Origin: CAZKAP01 sp964552195
GTDB taxonomy: Bacteria; Bacteroidota; Bacteroidia; Flavobacteriales; Flavobacteriaceae
DNA: 36,857 nt
Direction of reading: 5' to 3'
Assembly (NCBI GenBank): GCA_964552195.1
Contig: CAZKFM010000017.1
Coordinates: forward strand, 1 to 36,857
Position 1 is the stretch's first letter, and every line of letters starts with the position of its first letter. Position numbers and translations under genes: made by a program. Below are positions 8,056-17,045 of the stretch, one piece after another. The notes under the pieces are model-generated. The model was not told where the DNA came from and did not search any database. It saw nothing but the letters and a program-made list of their open reading frames with translations.

Positions 8056-8616
8056 ATGATTAACGCTATGAAAACAATGATTAAGGCAGCAGCAATGCCC
8101 CTATGCGTACTGACTTTACAATCCTGCAGTACAAGTGAAGACGGAAGTCTGAATCCCGCACCGACGGGTACCGTGACCCTGGAAATCAACGGGGCGGCTC
8201 GAACTTCCTTACAGGGTTCAGCTACTGCAACTTTCAATGAAGGCATCGGCGGACAATCCAATACGTTCGCAATTGCCGCTGGTTTTACCGATTTCTCCGG
8301 TAATAACTGGACGATTCTTCTTCTGATCTCTTCCGATCAGGCGATTCCGGTGAGCGATGGGCAATCCTGGGATCAGGATACTCTGGGTGCGAATACCACA
8401 TTCACCGCCACCTATTCTGAGAATTTTGACATTACGAACGATTTCTTTAGAGCCGAGTATCAAAACGGACAGCCGTTCTCGCTTTCGATTACCTCAGTAG
8501 ATTTTGTCAATGAGACCATAACCGGCGAGTTCTCGTTGGAGATTCGGGATACGGAAAACAACACCTACCAGATTACAAACGGGAGTTTCAACCAGATTGG
8601 CTTTATCGAACAGTAA
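8056..8616 (+). CDS. Lipoprotein, DUF6252-like, first of a tandem pair
   Basis: This 186-residue lipoprotein has the lipobox LTLQSC followed by an acidic linker. The mature domain is beta-rich: GTVTLEINGAARTS begins it and a Gly-Glu-Phe-Ser strand (ITGEFSLEIRDTENNTYQIT) closes it. It resembles small surface lipoproteins of Bacteroidota (DUF6252). The following gene at 8745 encodes a clear paralogue with the same order of motifs. An alternative ATG at 8068 gives a tighter signal peptide. Function unknown. Confidence 0.78.
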   Translation: MINAMKTMIKAAAMPLCVLTLQSCSTSEDGSLNPAPTGTVTLEINGAARTSLQGSATATFNEGIGGQSNTFAIAAGFTDFSGNNWTILLLISSDQAIPVSDGQSWDQDTLGANTTFTATYSENFDITNDFFRAEYQNGQPFSLSITSVDFVNETITGEFSLEIRDTENNTYQITNGSFNQIGFIEQ

Positions 8617-8623
8617 TGGGTTA

Positions 8624-8647
8624 ATCGGGCTTCTGAAGAGGCCCGAT
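8624..8647 (+). terminator. Hairpin after the first tandem lipoprotein gene
   Basis: ATCGGGC and GCCCGAT form a perfect 7-bp stem around a 10-base loop, seven bases after the stop codon. The tail has only a short T-run (ATTTTG). It may act as a weak or partial terminator between the paired lipoprotein genes. Confidence 0.42.
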
Positions 8648-8744
8648 ACGCTTAAGTATTTTGTCCTTTTGGTTCCGGAATCCGGCCATAACAAAGTATG
8701 GGTAGCCCAATTCTGGCCCGTGCTAACTACAAAAAGAGAGAGGT

Positions 8745-9383
8745 ATGTTTGTATTATCTACTAGGTTCGCAAACCGGGTAGTTCATTGGACCGGCTGTTT
8801 GATGAGTGTGCTGCTCCTTACAGGGTGCAGTAAAGACGAAGACCAGGTGGATCAGGGCCTGCTCACCCCGGTGGGAACCATGACTTTCGAAATCGATGGG
8901 GCCGACCGTACATCTACCCAGTTTCTGGCTACCGCCCGGTTTGGTGATGTTAACGGGGTCCCGAATTCCCTGGGTATCACCGCGGGTTTTGCCGGTGTGA
9001 GCGGGAATTACTGGATACTGACCATGATTATCAACGACACTGAAAATGTCCCACAGGAGGCGGGCAAAACATGGGATGAAAGCAGCCTGGACCGGGGTGT
9101 GGTGTTTTCGGCCAATTACGAAGAAAATTTCGATCCTGAAACGGATGTCTTCAATGGCGTCTATGCCCAGGGTGAACCCTTTTCGGTAACGATCACGGCG
9201 ATCGACACCATTAACCGAATTATTTCAGGCGAGTTCTCTTTGGTTATAAAACCGGAAAACGAGGATAGCACCTACGAAATCACCAACGGAAAATTTAACA
9301 GAATTCCGTACGACACCCGTGAACCCGGGGAAGGAAAGTCCAACTTCTCCAAGGATTTCCCGCTTGAACTCAAAACCCGATAA
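8745..9383 (+). CDS. Lipoprotein, DUF6252-like, second of a tandem pair
   Basis: This 212-residue protein is a paralogue of the lipoprotein at 8056. Shared blocks in the same order are GTMTFEIDGADRTS, a central NYWILTMIINDTENVP with the shared Trp-Ile core, a YEENFDPETDVFNGVYAQGE block (compare YSENFDITNDFFRAEYQNGQ) and ISGEFSLVI...STYEITNGKFN. The lipobox is LLLTGC. It carries an extra Ser/Lys/Glu-rich tail of about 25 residues after the last shared strand. The pair arose by tandem duplication and has diverged strongly. Function unknown; surface or periplasmic location expected. Confidence 0.77.
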   Translation: MFVLSTRFANRVVHWTGCLMSVLLLTGCSKDEDQVDQGLLTPVGTMTFEIDGADRTSTQFLATARFGDVNGVPNSLGITAGFAGVSGNYWILTMIINDTENVPQEAGKTWDESSLDRGVVFSANYEENFDPETDVFNGVYAQGEPFSVTITAIDTINRIISGEFSLVIKPENEDSTYEITNGKFNRIPYDTREPGEGKSNFSKDFPLELKTR

Positions 9384-9581
9384 CTAACGGCCGGTCCAGC
9401 GGCAGAACCGAAAAGTGCGGGTTCTGTGACAGTATTGGTATTCAAAGGTTCCCTTTTCTTCTTTAAGCCTTATCCCTGACGTTGAGATAAAGCGATTGAT
9501 ACACTGACGGTGCACCTCTAAGGCTTCGGGATGAATGGGTAGCACACTACCCGATTCATAATGTACTAGAATACTAGCCAT
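9384..9581 (-). CDS. Possible small protein of unknown function
   Basis: A 65-codon frame starts at ATG (MASILVHYESGSVLPIHPEA) in the 409-bp gap before the MATE gene. Composition is plausible for a real protein but I recognise no domain. Within it, CAGAACC (9403-9409) and GGTTCTG (9420-9426) form a hairpin that might instead belong to the 3' end of the preceding lipoprotein gene. The remaining part of the gap (9582-9792) is AT-rich and holds nothing recognisable beyond the presumed promoter of the MATE gene. Confidence 0.3.
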   Translation of the reverse strand: MASILVHYESGSVLPIHPEALEVHRQCINRFISTSGIRLKEEKGTFEYQYCHRTRTFRFCRWTGR

Positions 9582-9792
9582 ACCTTAAATATTTTATAAG
9601 TTAATGGCTACAATATGAATGTAGATAATGGCGCTTAGTATGATATAAATCATATAAAACCACTTTTTTAGGGATCGTCCGGATAGGCGTGATTTTTATT
9701 CAAACTATATTCGGAAGTACATGTGAAAAAATGGAGCCAAAGTCGTCATCCCTTTCCGTTATTTATCATCTTTGCCCCACTAATACCTAACC

Positions 9793-11199
9793 ATGTCCGC
9801 TCTGACCGACGTCGTCCGCAAGGCGGGAGAAGACCTGTGGACCGCCATATCCGGGACCACCGAAAACTACACCGAGGGTAGCATCCCCAGGGCCATCTTC
9901 ATGTTATCCGTACCCATGATACTCGAGATGCTCATGGAGTCGATTTTCGCCCTGGTGGATATCGCCTACGTATCCCGGGTGAGCGTGGAGGCCGTGGCGA
10001 CTATAGGACTTACCGAATCCGTGATTACCCTATTGTATGCCGTAGCCATTGGGCTCAGTATGGCCGCCACTGCACTGGTTGCCCGTCGGGTGGGGGAAAA
10101 GCAGTTGAAAAAGGCAAGGGAGGCCTCGGTACAGGCGATTATCCTGGGTGTGGTGGTAGCGGTGGTTGTGGGTCTGATTGGTATCTTCTTCGCCAAGGAG
10201 ATTCTCGCCCTAATGGGAGGAAGCGAAACGCTGATCGAGAGCGGTCATGGGTATACGGAGTGGATGCTGGGAGGTAATCTGACCATCATGCTACTCTTTT
10301 TGATCAACGCGATCTTTCGCGGAGCCGGGGATGCCTCCCTGGCCATGTGGACTTTGGTGCTATCCAACGGGCTCAATATCATACTCGATCCCATCTTTAT
10401 TTTCGGACTGGGCCCCATCCCTGAATACGGGGTAATGGGAGCGGGGATAGCTACGAATATAGGTCGGGGAAGCGCCGTGTTGTTTCAACTGTTTATCCTT
10501 TTTGGCGGACGCTCCCGCATTCAACTGGCCTGGAGTGATATTCGATGGCAGGGCGAGCAGATGCTGAACCTCATCCGGGTATCGCTGGGTGGAATCGCCC
10601 AATTCCTTATCGGAACCTCGAGTTGGATATTCCTGATGCGCATCATGGCCGAATTCGGCAGTGAAGTACTCGCCGGTTATACCATAGCCATACGGGTGAT
10701 CATGTTCACACTCATGCCCTCCTGGGGGATGAGTAACGCGGCTGCGACCCTGGTCGGACAGAACCTGGGTGCTGAACAGGCCGACCGGGCTGAAAAATCG
10801 GTCTGGATTACCGGCAAATACAATGCGATCTTTATGGGCGTGATTTCGATTGCCTATCTCGTCTTTGCAAAAGAGATACTGATGGCATTTAGTCCGGCAC
10901 CCGAAGTCGTGAAGTACGGCAGCCTCTGCCTGCGTATCATTACCGCCGGATACCTGTTTTACGCCTATGGCATGGTGGTCGTTCAGGCATTCAACGGGGC
11001 AGGGGATACACGCACACCTACCCGGATCAACGCCATCGCCTTCTGGGGCGTCCAGATTCCCCTGGCCTATCTGCTGGCCATTACACTCGAATGGGGACCC
11101 AATGGCGTTTTCCTCGCGATCACCCTGGCCGAGGTACTGCTTGCTGGAGTTGCCATATACTGGTTTCGACTTGGAAATTGGAAAACCTATCAGGTATAG
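9793..11199 (+). CDS. MATE-family multidrug/cation antiporter
   Basis: This 468-residue protein has about 12 transmembrane helices in two related halves, as in NorM-type exporters. Family signatures include SVPMILEMLMESIFALVDIA in TM1, a second-half counterpart SLGGIAQFLIGTSSW, and the paired phrases FLINAIFRGAGDAS and AFNGAGDTRTP at equivalent points of each half. MATE proteins expel cationic drugs and other compounds in exchange for Na+ or H+. Length is normal. It is convergent with the membrane protein at 11201, one base away. Substrate unknown. Confidence 0.93.
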   Translation: MSALTDVVRKAGEDLWTAISGTTENYTEGSIPRAIFMLSVPMILEMLMESIFALVDIAYVSRVSVEAVATIGLTESVITLLYAVAIGLSMAATALVARRVGEKQLKKAREASVQAIILGVVVAVVVGLIGIFFAKEILALMGGSETLIESGHGYTEWMLGGNLTIMLLFLINAIFRGAGDASLAMWTLVLSNGLNIILDPIFIFGLGPIPEYGVMGAGIATNIGRGSAVLFQLFILFGGRSRIQLAWSDIRWQGEQMLNLIRVSLGGIAQFLIGTSSWIFLMRIMAEFGSEVLAGYTIAIRVIMFTLMPSWGMSNAAATLVGQNLGAEQADRAEKSVWITGKYNAIFMGVISIAYLVFAKEILMAFSPAPEVVKYGSLCLRIITAGYLFYAYGMVVVQAFNGAGDTRTPTRINAIAFWGVQIPLAYLLAITLEWGPNGVFLAITLAEVLLAGVAIYWFRLGNWKTYQV

Positions 11200-11200
11200 T

Positions 11201-11758
11201 CTAGGTTCTGCGCAGCAGGGATTTACTCCCCAATAAGGCGACAGCCACGATCAGCGTCAGAAAAAATACCGTGGTCGTCATGCTCTTTAATACGGATGCG
11301 GCCCGCGTAAAGGCTAGCAGATTCTCGTTCAGATCCGGATACGATTGCAACAGGCGAATGATTCCTATGTTCTCCGCATAGTCGCCCAATGCTCCAAAAA
11401 CCGGCAGCAGACACAGGTAAAACCAGCCCGAATCCATCTTGCCTAAGCCTTTGATCACGAATGCCATGAGCAGCGAATAGCTGATAGCGAAGAACAGGGG
11501 GTAAACCATATCTACGGGCAGCTGACGGTACAGATAAGCCGATCGGCCTTCCTCCCCCAGGGTATCAAAGAGGGTGTTCACATATTCCATGTCATAGCCC
11601 AGAGGCATCAGGTCGAGTATGGGCAAACCTCCGGAATAGCCGATCACCATGGGCACGGTAACCATCAGCATAAGGACGTACAGCGCATTGGCTATGATAA
11701 AAAGCAGGAGAATCCTTCGCCACTTCAGATTACTCCTAACCGTTTCCCGCAGGTCCAT
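11201..11758 (-). CDS. Integral membrane protein of unknown function
   Basis: This 185-residue protein has about four to five hydrophobic helices (LLLFIIANALYVLMLMV, VYPLFFAISYSLLMAFVI, WFYLCLLPVFGALGDYAEN and TTTVFFLTLIVAVALLG). The motif GDYAENIGIIRLL lies after the third helix and may be functional. I do not recognise a family. It ends one base from the convergent MATE stop and is probably cotranscribed with upstream minus-strand genes (12188 to 11769 is only 10 bp upstream). Confidence 0.7.
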   Translation of the reverse strand: MDLRETVRSNLKWRRILLLFIIANALYVLMLMVTVPMVIGYSGGLPILDLMPLGYDMEYVNTLFDTLGEEGRSAYLYRQLPVDMVYPLFFAISYSLLMAFVIKGLGKMDSGWFYLCLLPVFGALGDYAENIGIIRLLQSYPDLNENLLAFTRAASVLKSMTTTVFFLTLIVAVALLGSKSLLRRT

Positions 11759-11768
11759 CCCCTGTACA

Positions 11769-12188
11769 TTAAATCATTTTCCTTCCCTCGGAGTCCTCGG
11801 TGATCACGATCATTTCCACCAATATCCAGACGTACAGGGGAATCAGGGAAACGAAGAGCAGAAAGGGGGAAGTGAGTCCAATGAGCAGCTGTATGACCCC
11901 CCAGAGAGTTCGACCGGCGTAGAAATTATGGATACCCAGGGTGCCGAGGAAAAAAGCGAGGAGTATGTAAATGGCCCGGGACTTGTTGGTGGCCGATGCG
12001 GACTGCTGTATGACGACGATGTCTTTGGCCTCCGTTCCGTGTGCCTCAAAGTCCACCTCCATGCCGTTGTGAGGTTCGGCAACGGCACCTCGTAAGTCGC
12101 TTACCGAAAAATCGTAGCGCTTGCCATCCTGGCCGCTGATTTTTCCTTTCTGAGTCTCTCGGTCGAAGATAATCACAGTGCCTCTCAT
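11769..12188 (-). CDS. OB-fold (cold-shock-like) plus TM2 domain protein
   Basis: This 139-residue protein joins two parts. Residues 1-60 (MRGTVIIFDRETQKGKISGQ..YDFSVSDLRG) look like a cold-shock-type OB fold. Residues about 68-135 are a TM2 domain, with AIYILLAFFLGTLGIHNFYA, a Gly-rich turn and a second helix LFVSLIPLYVWILVEMIVI. TM2 domains are membrane hairpins found in many bacteria and animals. The fusion would place a nucleic-acid-binding fold at the inner membrane. Gene order suggests cotranscription with the membrane protein at 11201. Confidence 0.8.
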   Translation of the reverse strand: MRGTVIIFDRETQKGKISGQDGKRYDFSVSDLRGAVAEPHNGMEVDFEAHGTEAKDIVVIQQSASATNKSRAIYILLAFFLGTLGIHNFYAGRTLWGVIQLLIGLTSPFLLFVSLIPLYVWILVEMIVITEDSEGRKMI

Positions 12189-12255
12189 GGTCGTTGTATT
12201 TATTGGCTAAGGTTACTTAAAGGTAAGCACTGCACACCAATTCAGGTAAAAAAGC

Positions 12256-12771
12256 TTACGCCCCGAATGTGATATTCCATTCTTCCACCCAGGGAAGCTT
12301 GGGTTCCCGTTGCCGGATAAAGCTTAGCGAACGGATACGCACAAAACCCGGCAAGGGTAGCTCTCGTATGGTTTCGTATATGCGGTCGGAACAGGTCGCA
12401 TTTCTCGGATGTATAAGTGTAATATGGGGTCGCTGCTCACGTCTTTCCATTTCCGCGTCAGGGAGCAGGGCTTCCCGCAACTTACGGAAGGCCCCCTGGG
12501 TGTCCCTCAGCTCAAGTGCAAGTCCCTTTCCTTCGGCGAATCTGTGAAATGCACCCGTGCGGAGTGAAAAGGCAGAAACCGAAAGTTCCCCGGCCCTGGT
12601 CTTCAATCCATCCTCGTCCCCACATTCATCATCGCGGCATAGGGTCACATGTGCGGCGATCAGCCTGTGCTGCTTGGGATTATAGGCCCTTCGAATGGCC
12701 TCTATCACTTCAGCATCCGCCGCGTCAAAAAAAAGGGTCAACTGTTTTCGGGGAAAGGTTGAGGTGAGCAT
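12256..12771 (-). CDS. 2H phosphoesterase / 2'-5' RNA ligase-like protein
   Basis: This 171-residue protein carries the two HxT motifs that define the 2H superfamily: AAHVTLC (about residues 40-46) and RPHITLIHP (about 113-121). These histidines act on 2',3'-cyclic phosphates or 2'-5' linkages in RNA or small nucleotides. Length is normal for the family. The stop is separated by four bases from the start side of the minus-strand gene at 12776, so both probably share a transcript. Substrate unknown; RNA end-processing, nucleotide turnover or defence-related hydrolysis are possible. Confidence 0.82.
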   Translation of the reverse strand: MLTSTFPRKQLTLFFDAADAEVIEAIRRAYNPKQHRLIAAHVTLCRDDECGDEDGLKTRAGELSVSAFSLRTGAFHRFAEGKGLALELRDTQGAFRKLREALLPDAEMERREQRPHITLIHPRNATCSDRIYETIRELPLPGFVRIRSLSFIRQREPKLPWVEEWNITFGA

Positions 12772-12775
12772 AAAT

Positions 12776-13537
12776 CTAGAAGGGGACGTAGGGTTTCCAC
12801 CCCACTTCAGGATAGTGTACTTCTATGGTCTCCTTCATTCGCTCGATGCCAATGCCCATTCGGTCATAAGGTAACTTTAGGCGATCGGTATGAAAACCCA
12901 CATCGACGAGTATGTTGGCAAACTCCCGGTTCGCCAGCAAATCGTCCAGGTCGAATTCAAACGGGCTGCCGTGGTACTGAACCATAACCGAATCGGGTTT
13001 AGACGGGGCTCCATAGACCTCCATACCGGTGCGGTCGGTATTGCGATTAAGGAAAGGCCGTAGCTGTTGATCGACATAGCGCACCTGAATCTCCTCGAAC
13101 ATGATCAGTTTTTCCACGTCGGCGTGAAATTGCATCAACTGGTCCTGAAGCTCAATAGATTGTATCAGGTCGAAGTCCCCGGAGGCATTCAGAACGCTGT
13201 ACTGGGTAGTCGGTGTCCCGGAATGGAAAAGCCAGGTGAGCTTGTGAAGGTCGATCCGAATCTCACTTTCCGCTCTCCCTGTACCCTTTTTTCGGCAGTC
13301 CTCCAGCAACCGATCCGCTGCTTCCGCTACCTCAGCCATCTGCCGACTCCCATTCGTCTGAATAAATTCGTAGTACGCGAGTTCAGTGACGATTCGTCGG
13401 ACCGCCCTCAGCTCCTTTTTATCTTCTTCGGCCTTGCGTATGAAACCCGAAAACAGGACGGCAAATACAACTAGGGCCAGGCCAACGAGCCCGAAATAAA
13501 ATGCAGCTTTGATGTATTGGATATTCTTCTCGTCCAT
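12776..13537 (-). CDS. DUF6090-like single-pass membrane protein
   Basis: This 253-residue protein (ATG 13537 chosen over an upstream start at 13591 because the mature N-terminus resembles the family) has one TM helix (AAFYFGLVGLALVVFAVLFS, about 10-30), then a helical cytoplasmic or periplasmic region. The phrase TQYSVLNASGDFDLIQS matches the family's conserved 'y..l..sG.l.lI' block. DUF6090-type proteins are frequent in Flavobacteriaceae and of unknown role. Gene spacing (4 bp) suggests one operon with the 2H phosphoesterase. Confidence 0.65.
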   Translation of the reverse strand: MDEKNIQYIKAAFYFGLVGLALVVFAVLFSGFIRKAEEDKKELRAVRRIVTELAYYEFIQTNGSRQMAEVAEAADRLLEDCRKKGTGRAESEIRIDLHKLTWLFHSGTPTTQYSVLNASGDFDLIQSIELQDQLMQFHADVEKLIMFEEIQVRYVDQQLRPFLNRNTDRTGMEVYGAPSKPDSVMVQYHGSPFEFDLDDLLANREFANILVDVGFHTDRLKLPYDRMGIGIERMKETIEVHYPEVGWKPYVPF

Positions 13538-13681
13538 GATAATAGTGTTGCACTCTATTGGTTGTCTTCGGCTCGGATGTGTTACAGCCAATGATTCATT
13601 TGCGTGCGAATTTCCTCAGAATAGTTACGGCCTCGCCTCTAATTAGCATAACCGCAACCATTCGCCCCGCCCTATTTACCG

Positions 13682-14254
13682 CTCCCGGAAATCGCGATGG
13701 TTAACCGAATGCCCGGACAGGACGGCTTCGAGCTCCTGGAATCTCTGGACGAGGTCCCCCAGGTGATCTTTGTTACCGCTTATGACGAATTCGCCATCAA
13801 GGCATTCGAATACAATGCACTGGATTAACTCAAAAAACCGGTAACCGAGGAGCGCTTGGTCAGGGCCCTGGAGCGTTTGCGGCTTTCCAGAGACCGGGAA
13901 AAATCCGTTGCCAAGACCCTTTCCGGAGACAGCCGCGTATTCGTGAAGGACGGTGAAAAATGCTGGTTCGTTCACCTCCGGGACATTCGGCTATTCGAAG
14001 TGATGGACAGTTATACCCGCATCCACTTTGAAGAATTCAAGCCCATGATTCCCAAATCCCTGCAATACATGGAGTCCCGACTCGACCCTCAGGTTTTCTT
14101 CCGGGCCAATAGGCAACAGATTGTCAACCTGAAATGGGTAGAGCGTATCGAACCCTGGTTCAGCGGAACCATTCGCCTGTATCTCAAAGATGGTACTGAG
14201 GTGGAGGTATCGCGTCGGCAGACTGCCCGCTTTAAAGAGCTGATGAGCTTTTAG
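13682..14254 (+). pseudogene. LytTR response regulator, N-terminally truncated and broken by TAA
   Basis: The remaining receiver part (MPGQDGFELLESLDEV, then VIFVTAYDEFAIKAFEYNAL) lacks about the first half, including the acidic pocket and the phosphoacceptor Asp. At 13826-13828 a TAA stands where receiver domains of this class have Tyr in the ALDYL.KP motif. The frame continues uninterrupted into an intact LytTR DNA-binding domain (about VKDGEKCWFVHLRDIRLFEV to FFRANRQQIVNLKWVERIEP). The intact part could start at 13856 as a 132-residue LytTR-only protein. No second stop is seen. It was probably partner of a LytS-type kinase such as that at 14842. Confidence 0.78.
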
Positions 14255-14300
14255 GTTCCGCTTACGTTGCCTACGGCTTTGTTGAGAATAAACCCTCGTT

Positions 14301-14720
14301 TTATTCTGCCGGAGACATTGCAAAGAGGTCCTTGTAGATGCATTCCAACCGCTCTGTATTCAGCGGCTTGGATATATGGACTTTTACATCTTCGAACATC
14401 TGAGAACGCTTCACATCATCCGGGTTCATGGAGGCCGTAATGATCACTATGGAAGCTAATTCGCGTAAACGGGCATCGAATTGCGCAAAGGCCTCGAGAA
14501 ATCCCCACCCATCCAAAACGGGCATATTGATATCGAGCAAAATAAGCTGGGGAAAGTCATCGGGTTCTTCGATAGCGGTCAATACATCAAGCGCTTCCTT
14601 ACCGTTCCATGCGGTGGAATGCTTAATACCCGGACTGACTTTCTCGAGCAGAAGCCTGTGCACGAAGTTGACGGTCTCATCATCGTCAATCATCAATACG
14701 TGTTTTAACCTGGATTCCAT
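14301..14720 (-). CDS. CheY-like single-domain response regulator
   Basis: This 139-residue protein is a receiver domain only. Acidic pocket IDDDE (about 11-15), phosphoacceptor Asp63 in LLDINMP, the Thr of VIITAS and the Lys of HISKP (about 114) are all present, so it should be phosphorylatable. In Bacteroidota such proteins relay phosphate from hybrid or PAS kinases. It lies next to a LytS-type kinase gene, but such kinases normally use LytTR regulators, so the cognate kinase is uncertain. ATG at 14720 is preferred over the GTG at 14747. An 8-bp hairpin (14285-14292 / 14300-14307) overlaps the stop. Confidence 0.9.
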   Translation of the reverse strand: MESRLKHVLMIDDDETVNFVHRLLLEKVSPGIKHSTAWNGKEALDVLTAIEEPDDFPQLILLDINMPVLDGWGFLEAFAQFDARLRELASIVIITASMNPDDVKRSQMFEDVKVHISKPLNTERLECIYKDLFAMSPAE

Positions 14721-14841
14721 AGGGTTTGGTGGTTTGGGATCATCCACTTGGATTGGGGCGATCTATACCTCCAACGATGGTTAGGTGGCATAAATTATGG
14801 GAGAATGCGGCTATTCGTCGAAGTGCAGCCTAATTCACAGC

Positions 14842-16929
14842 TTAGTCCCCTATGCATAGCTCTACTCCGTACCCCGTTTCGCCCTCAAACTCCATAGGGG
14901 ATTTAACGTGGATTTTTACGGTGCGCTGGTACCGCTTCTCATACAACTCAAACATATCCTGCATGATCCGCATGCCGTTACCGGTGGAATACCTGGAGTC
15001 TTTTTCGGCTTGTTGCAAGGGGGCATTGTTGAATACCAATAGATGCAACGCTCCTTCCCGATTTTTCAGGTCAATGAACAACAACCCCTCCTCTCCGTTG
15101 CGGCTCAGGCCGTGTTTGACTGCATTCTCCACATAGGAATACAATAGGTGCTTGGGAACCTGTAAATCCAGGTTCACACCATCGGCTATTCGTATCTCAT
15201 GCCTGAAATCAAAACCCAGCCTGAGCTTTTGCAGGCGTATGTAGTTCTCTACATAGTCGATCTCCTCCCTGAGCGAATAGATGATCTTATCCGAGCCCGA
15301 AATCGTCCTCCGCATGAAGTCCGAATATTCCCCAATAAACCTATCGGCCTCCCACTTGTCTTCCAGTCGCATATCTGCTATGGTGCTGATCGCATTGAAG
15401 ACAAAATGCGGGTCCATCTGGTTCTTTACGGTCTGTATCTGAAGTTCGGCAATTTGCCGCTCAATGTCCCTTTTTCGTTTTTCCTGCCAGGACTGGGCCC
15501 TCATGATGAGGTTTACGGCCCCGAAAATGATCAGGTAAATCAGGGGATATACGGCCAGTCTGCCAAAGTACCATGGATTAATTCCGTAGCGAAAGTGCAT
15601 TAAGCGGTCACCACTGTAGATCCAGAGAATCGTACCTCTACCGTGTTGCTGCACTCCCATGGGATCCTTATCGTCCAGCCGGACTGGTAGTCGTATGGAG
15701 CTTACATGAGCAAAATCCGGACTGTAAATCTGCAATTCGTCCCGCCTGCTGTCTTTAAATACCCATTCGGCATCTCCATCCCGGTCGATATCCAGACTCT
15801 GATATTCGGTCGGTCCGATAACATCCATTTCTTTCTGCAACTGCAGTTCCCGATCGAAAATAAGCAGCCTGCCCTCTTCCAAAACATACACCAGGAATCC
15901 CATGCCCTGGTTTTCCTTTCGGACTTTGAGTCTTGATTTCCCGATCACAGTGCTATCCAATTGCCTTCCTCTGGTATCGAGCAGCAGAAAGTGAGAAGGA
16001 AGTTCGTCCTGTCTCTTAGTAAGCACAGAGACCAGCAGGCGGGTCTGGTTGTCCCGCAAAATGGTGTCCGGAATAACATTGCTGAATTCGGATTTGAACT
16101 CCCTGGGGGGGATAAAAAACTCAAGCTCTGAATCGAGTATCATAAGCCAGCTGCTCTCGTCTGTCCGGTTAAAGTAGGTATCGTGAAACCAGCGGTCATT
16201 CGATGAAGAATTCACTATCATCAGGAATTCCGGGCTTCCATTACCATCCAGATCCGCCACATTAAATCCTCCTAATCGATTGCCCAAATGCGCACTGCGC
16301 TTCAGGGAACCGTCCTTCAGGTTTAGCCGATACAGACTCCGGGGATAGCCGGAATAACCCGACTCGAGCGAAAAAAAAAGCAGAGAATCGCGTCCGGGTC
16401 CCCTATCGTTATAAAGTTGGGTGGAAACCACCTCATGGAGGTCTTCGTATGCCCTGCTGGGAACGTAATTTCCGATGGTGTCTATGAACACCTGAAGCCT
16501 GGCAAAACCTGATTCGTTCGAAGGCTGAACCAGGTTGAGAAACACCGAATCCTCTCGCCTGCTAAAGTTGATCACCTCTTTAAACCCATCCCGGTTCACA
16601 TCGGTGAACCAGGCTAAACGCCTGCGATTCAAAAATGTTCCATCGAAGTTCCACTGATTCAGGAGTTCCCCCCTATCGTTGAACAAATGGAACGAGGCCT
16701 CTCCCACAGAGTTAGGGAAAAGGAGTACGTGTTCGGAACTACCATCACCATCGAGGTCCTCCATGTAAAAATTCGCACCTTCCCAGTATATCCTGCTATC
16801 CTCCATAGTGATGCGGAACTTTTCGGTACGCCATGGAAACAAGACAACTATGAGTACGGTGATGAGCAAAGTGATTAGCTCGGGCCGGGTAATATAGCGT
16901 AAGTATGGGGTTGGTCGGTTAGGTTCCAT
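14842..16929 (-). CDS. LytS/YesM-type sensor histidine kinase with FG-GAP-like extracytoplasmic domain
   Basis: This 695-residue kinase has TM1 (about 17-34), a 420-residue extracytoplasmic region, TM2 (about 456-476), a helical linker, the His_kinase H-box MDPHFVFNAIS (His508) and an HATPase_c domain (N-box YVENAVKHG 599-607, G-box STGNGMRIM about 648-656). The sensor region repeats DxDxDG sites, DLDGDG (58-63), DVNRDG (110-115), DLDGNG (226-231) and DIDRDG (380-385), as in FG-GAP/VCBS calcium-binding propellers. A propeller sensor on a LytS-type kinase is unusual. The nearby LytTR regulator is decayed, so the partner may be lost or elsewhere. ATG 16929 is preferred over an upstream GTG at 16953. 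Confidence 0.85.
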   Translation of the reverse strand: MEPNRPTPYLRYITRPELITLLITVLIVVLFPWRTEKFRITMEDSRIYWEGANFYMEDLDGDGSSEHVLLFPNSVGEASFHLFNDRGELLNQWNFDGTFLNRRRLAWFTDVNRDGFKEVINFSRREDSVFLNLVQPSNESGFARLQVFIDTIGNYVPSRAYEDLHEVVSTQLYNDRGPGRDSLLFFSLESGYSGYPRSLYRLNLKDGSLKRSAHLGNRLGGFNVADLDGNGSPEFLMIVNSSSNDRWFHDTYFNRTDESSWLMILDSELEFFIPPREFKSEFSNVIPDTILRDNQTRLLVSVLTKRQDELPSHFLLLDTRGRQLDSTVIGKSRLKVRKENQGMGFLVYVLEEGRLLIFDRELQLQKEMDVIGPTEYQSLDIDRDGDAEWVFKDSRRDELQIYSPDFAHVSSIRLPVRLDDKDPMGVQQHGRGTILWIYSGDRLMHFRYGINPWYFGRLAVYPLIYLIIFGAVNLIMRAQSWQEKRKRDIERQIAELQIQTVKNQMDPHFVFNAISTIADMRLEDKWEADRFIGEYSDFMRRTISGSDKIIYSLREEIDYVENYIRLQKLRLGFDFRHEIRIADGVNLDLQVPKHLLYSYVENAVKHGLSRNGEEGLLFIDLKNREGALHLLVFNNAPLQQAEKDSRYSTGNGMRIMQDMFELYEKRYQRTVKIHVKSPMEFEGETGYGVELCIGD

Positions 16930-17045
16930 ATCCGGAAACCGGCATTCGGGCACTAGCCAAAGAACCGGTTAAGTCCGAATATACTAAGCGTAGTTATCAC
17001 TTACAACTCAAGGGTAAGGATACTTTCAAGGACTATTCAATTCCC

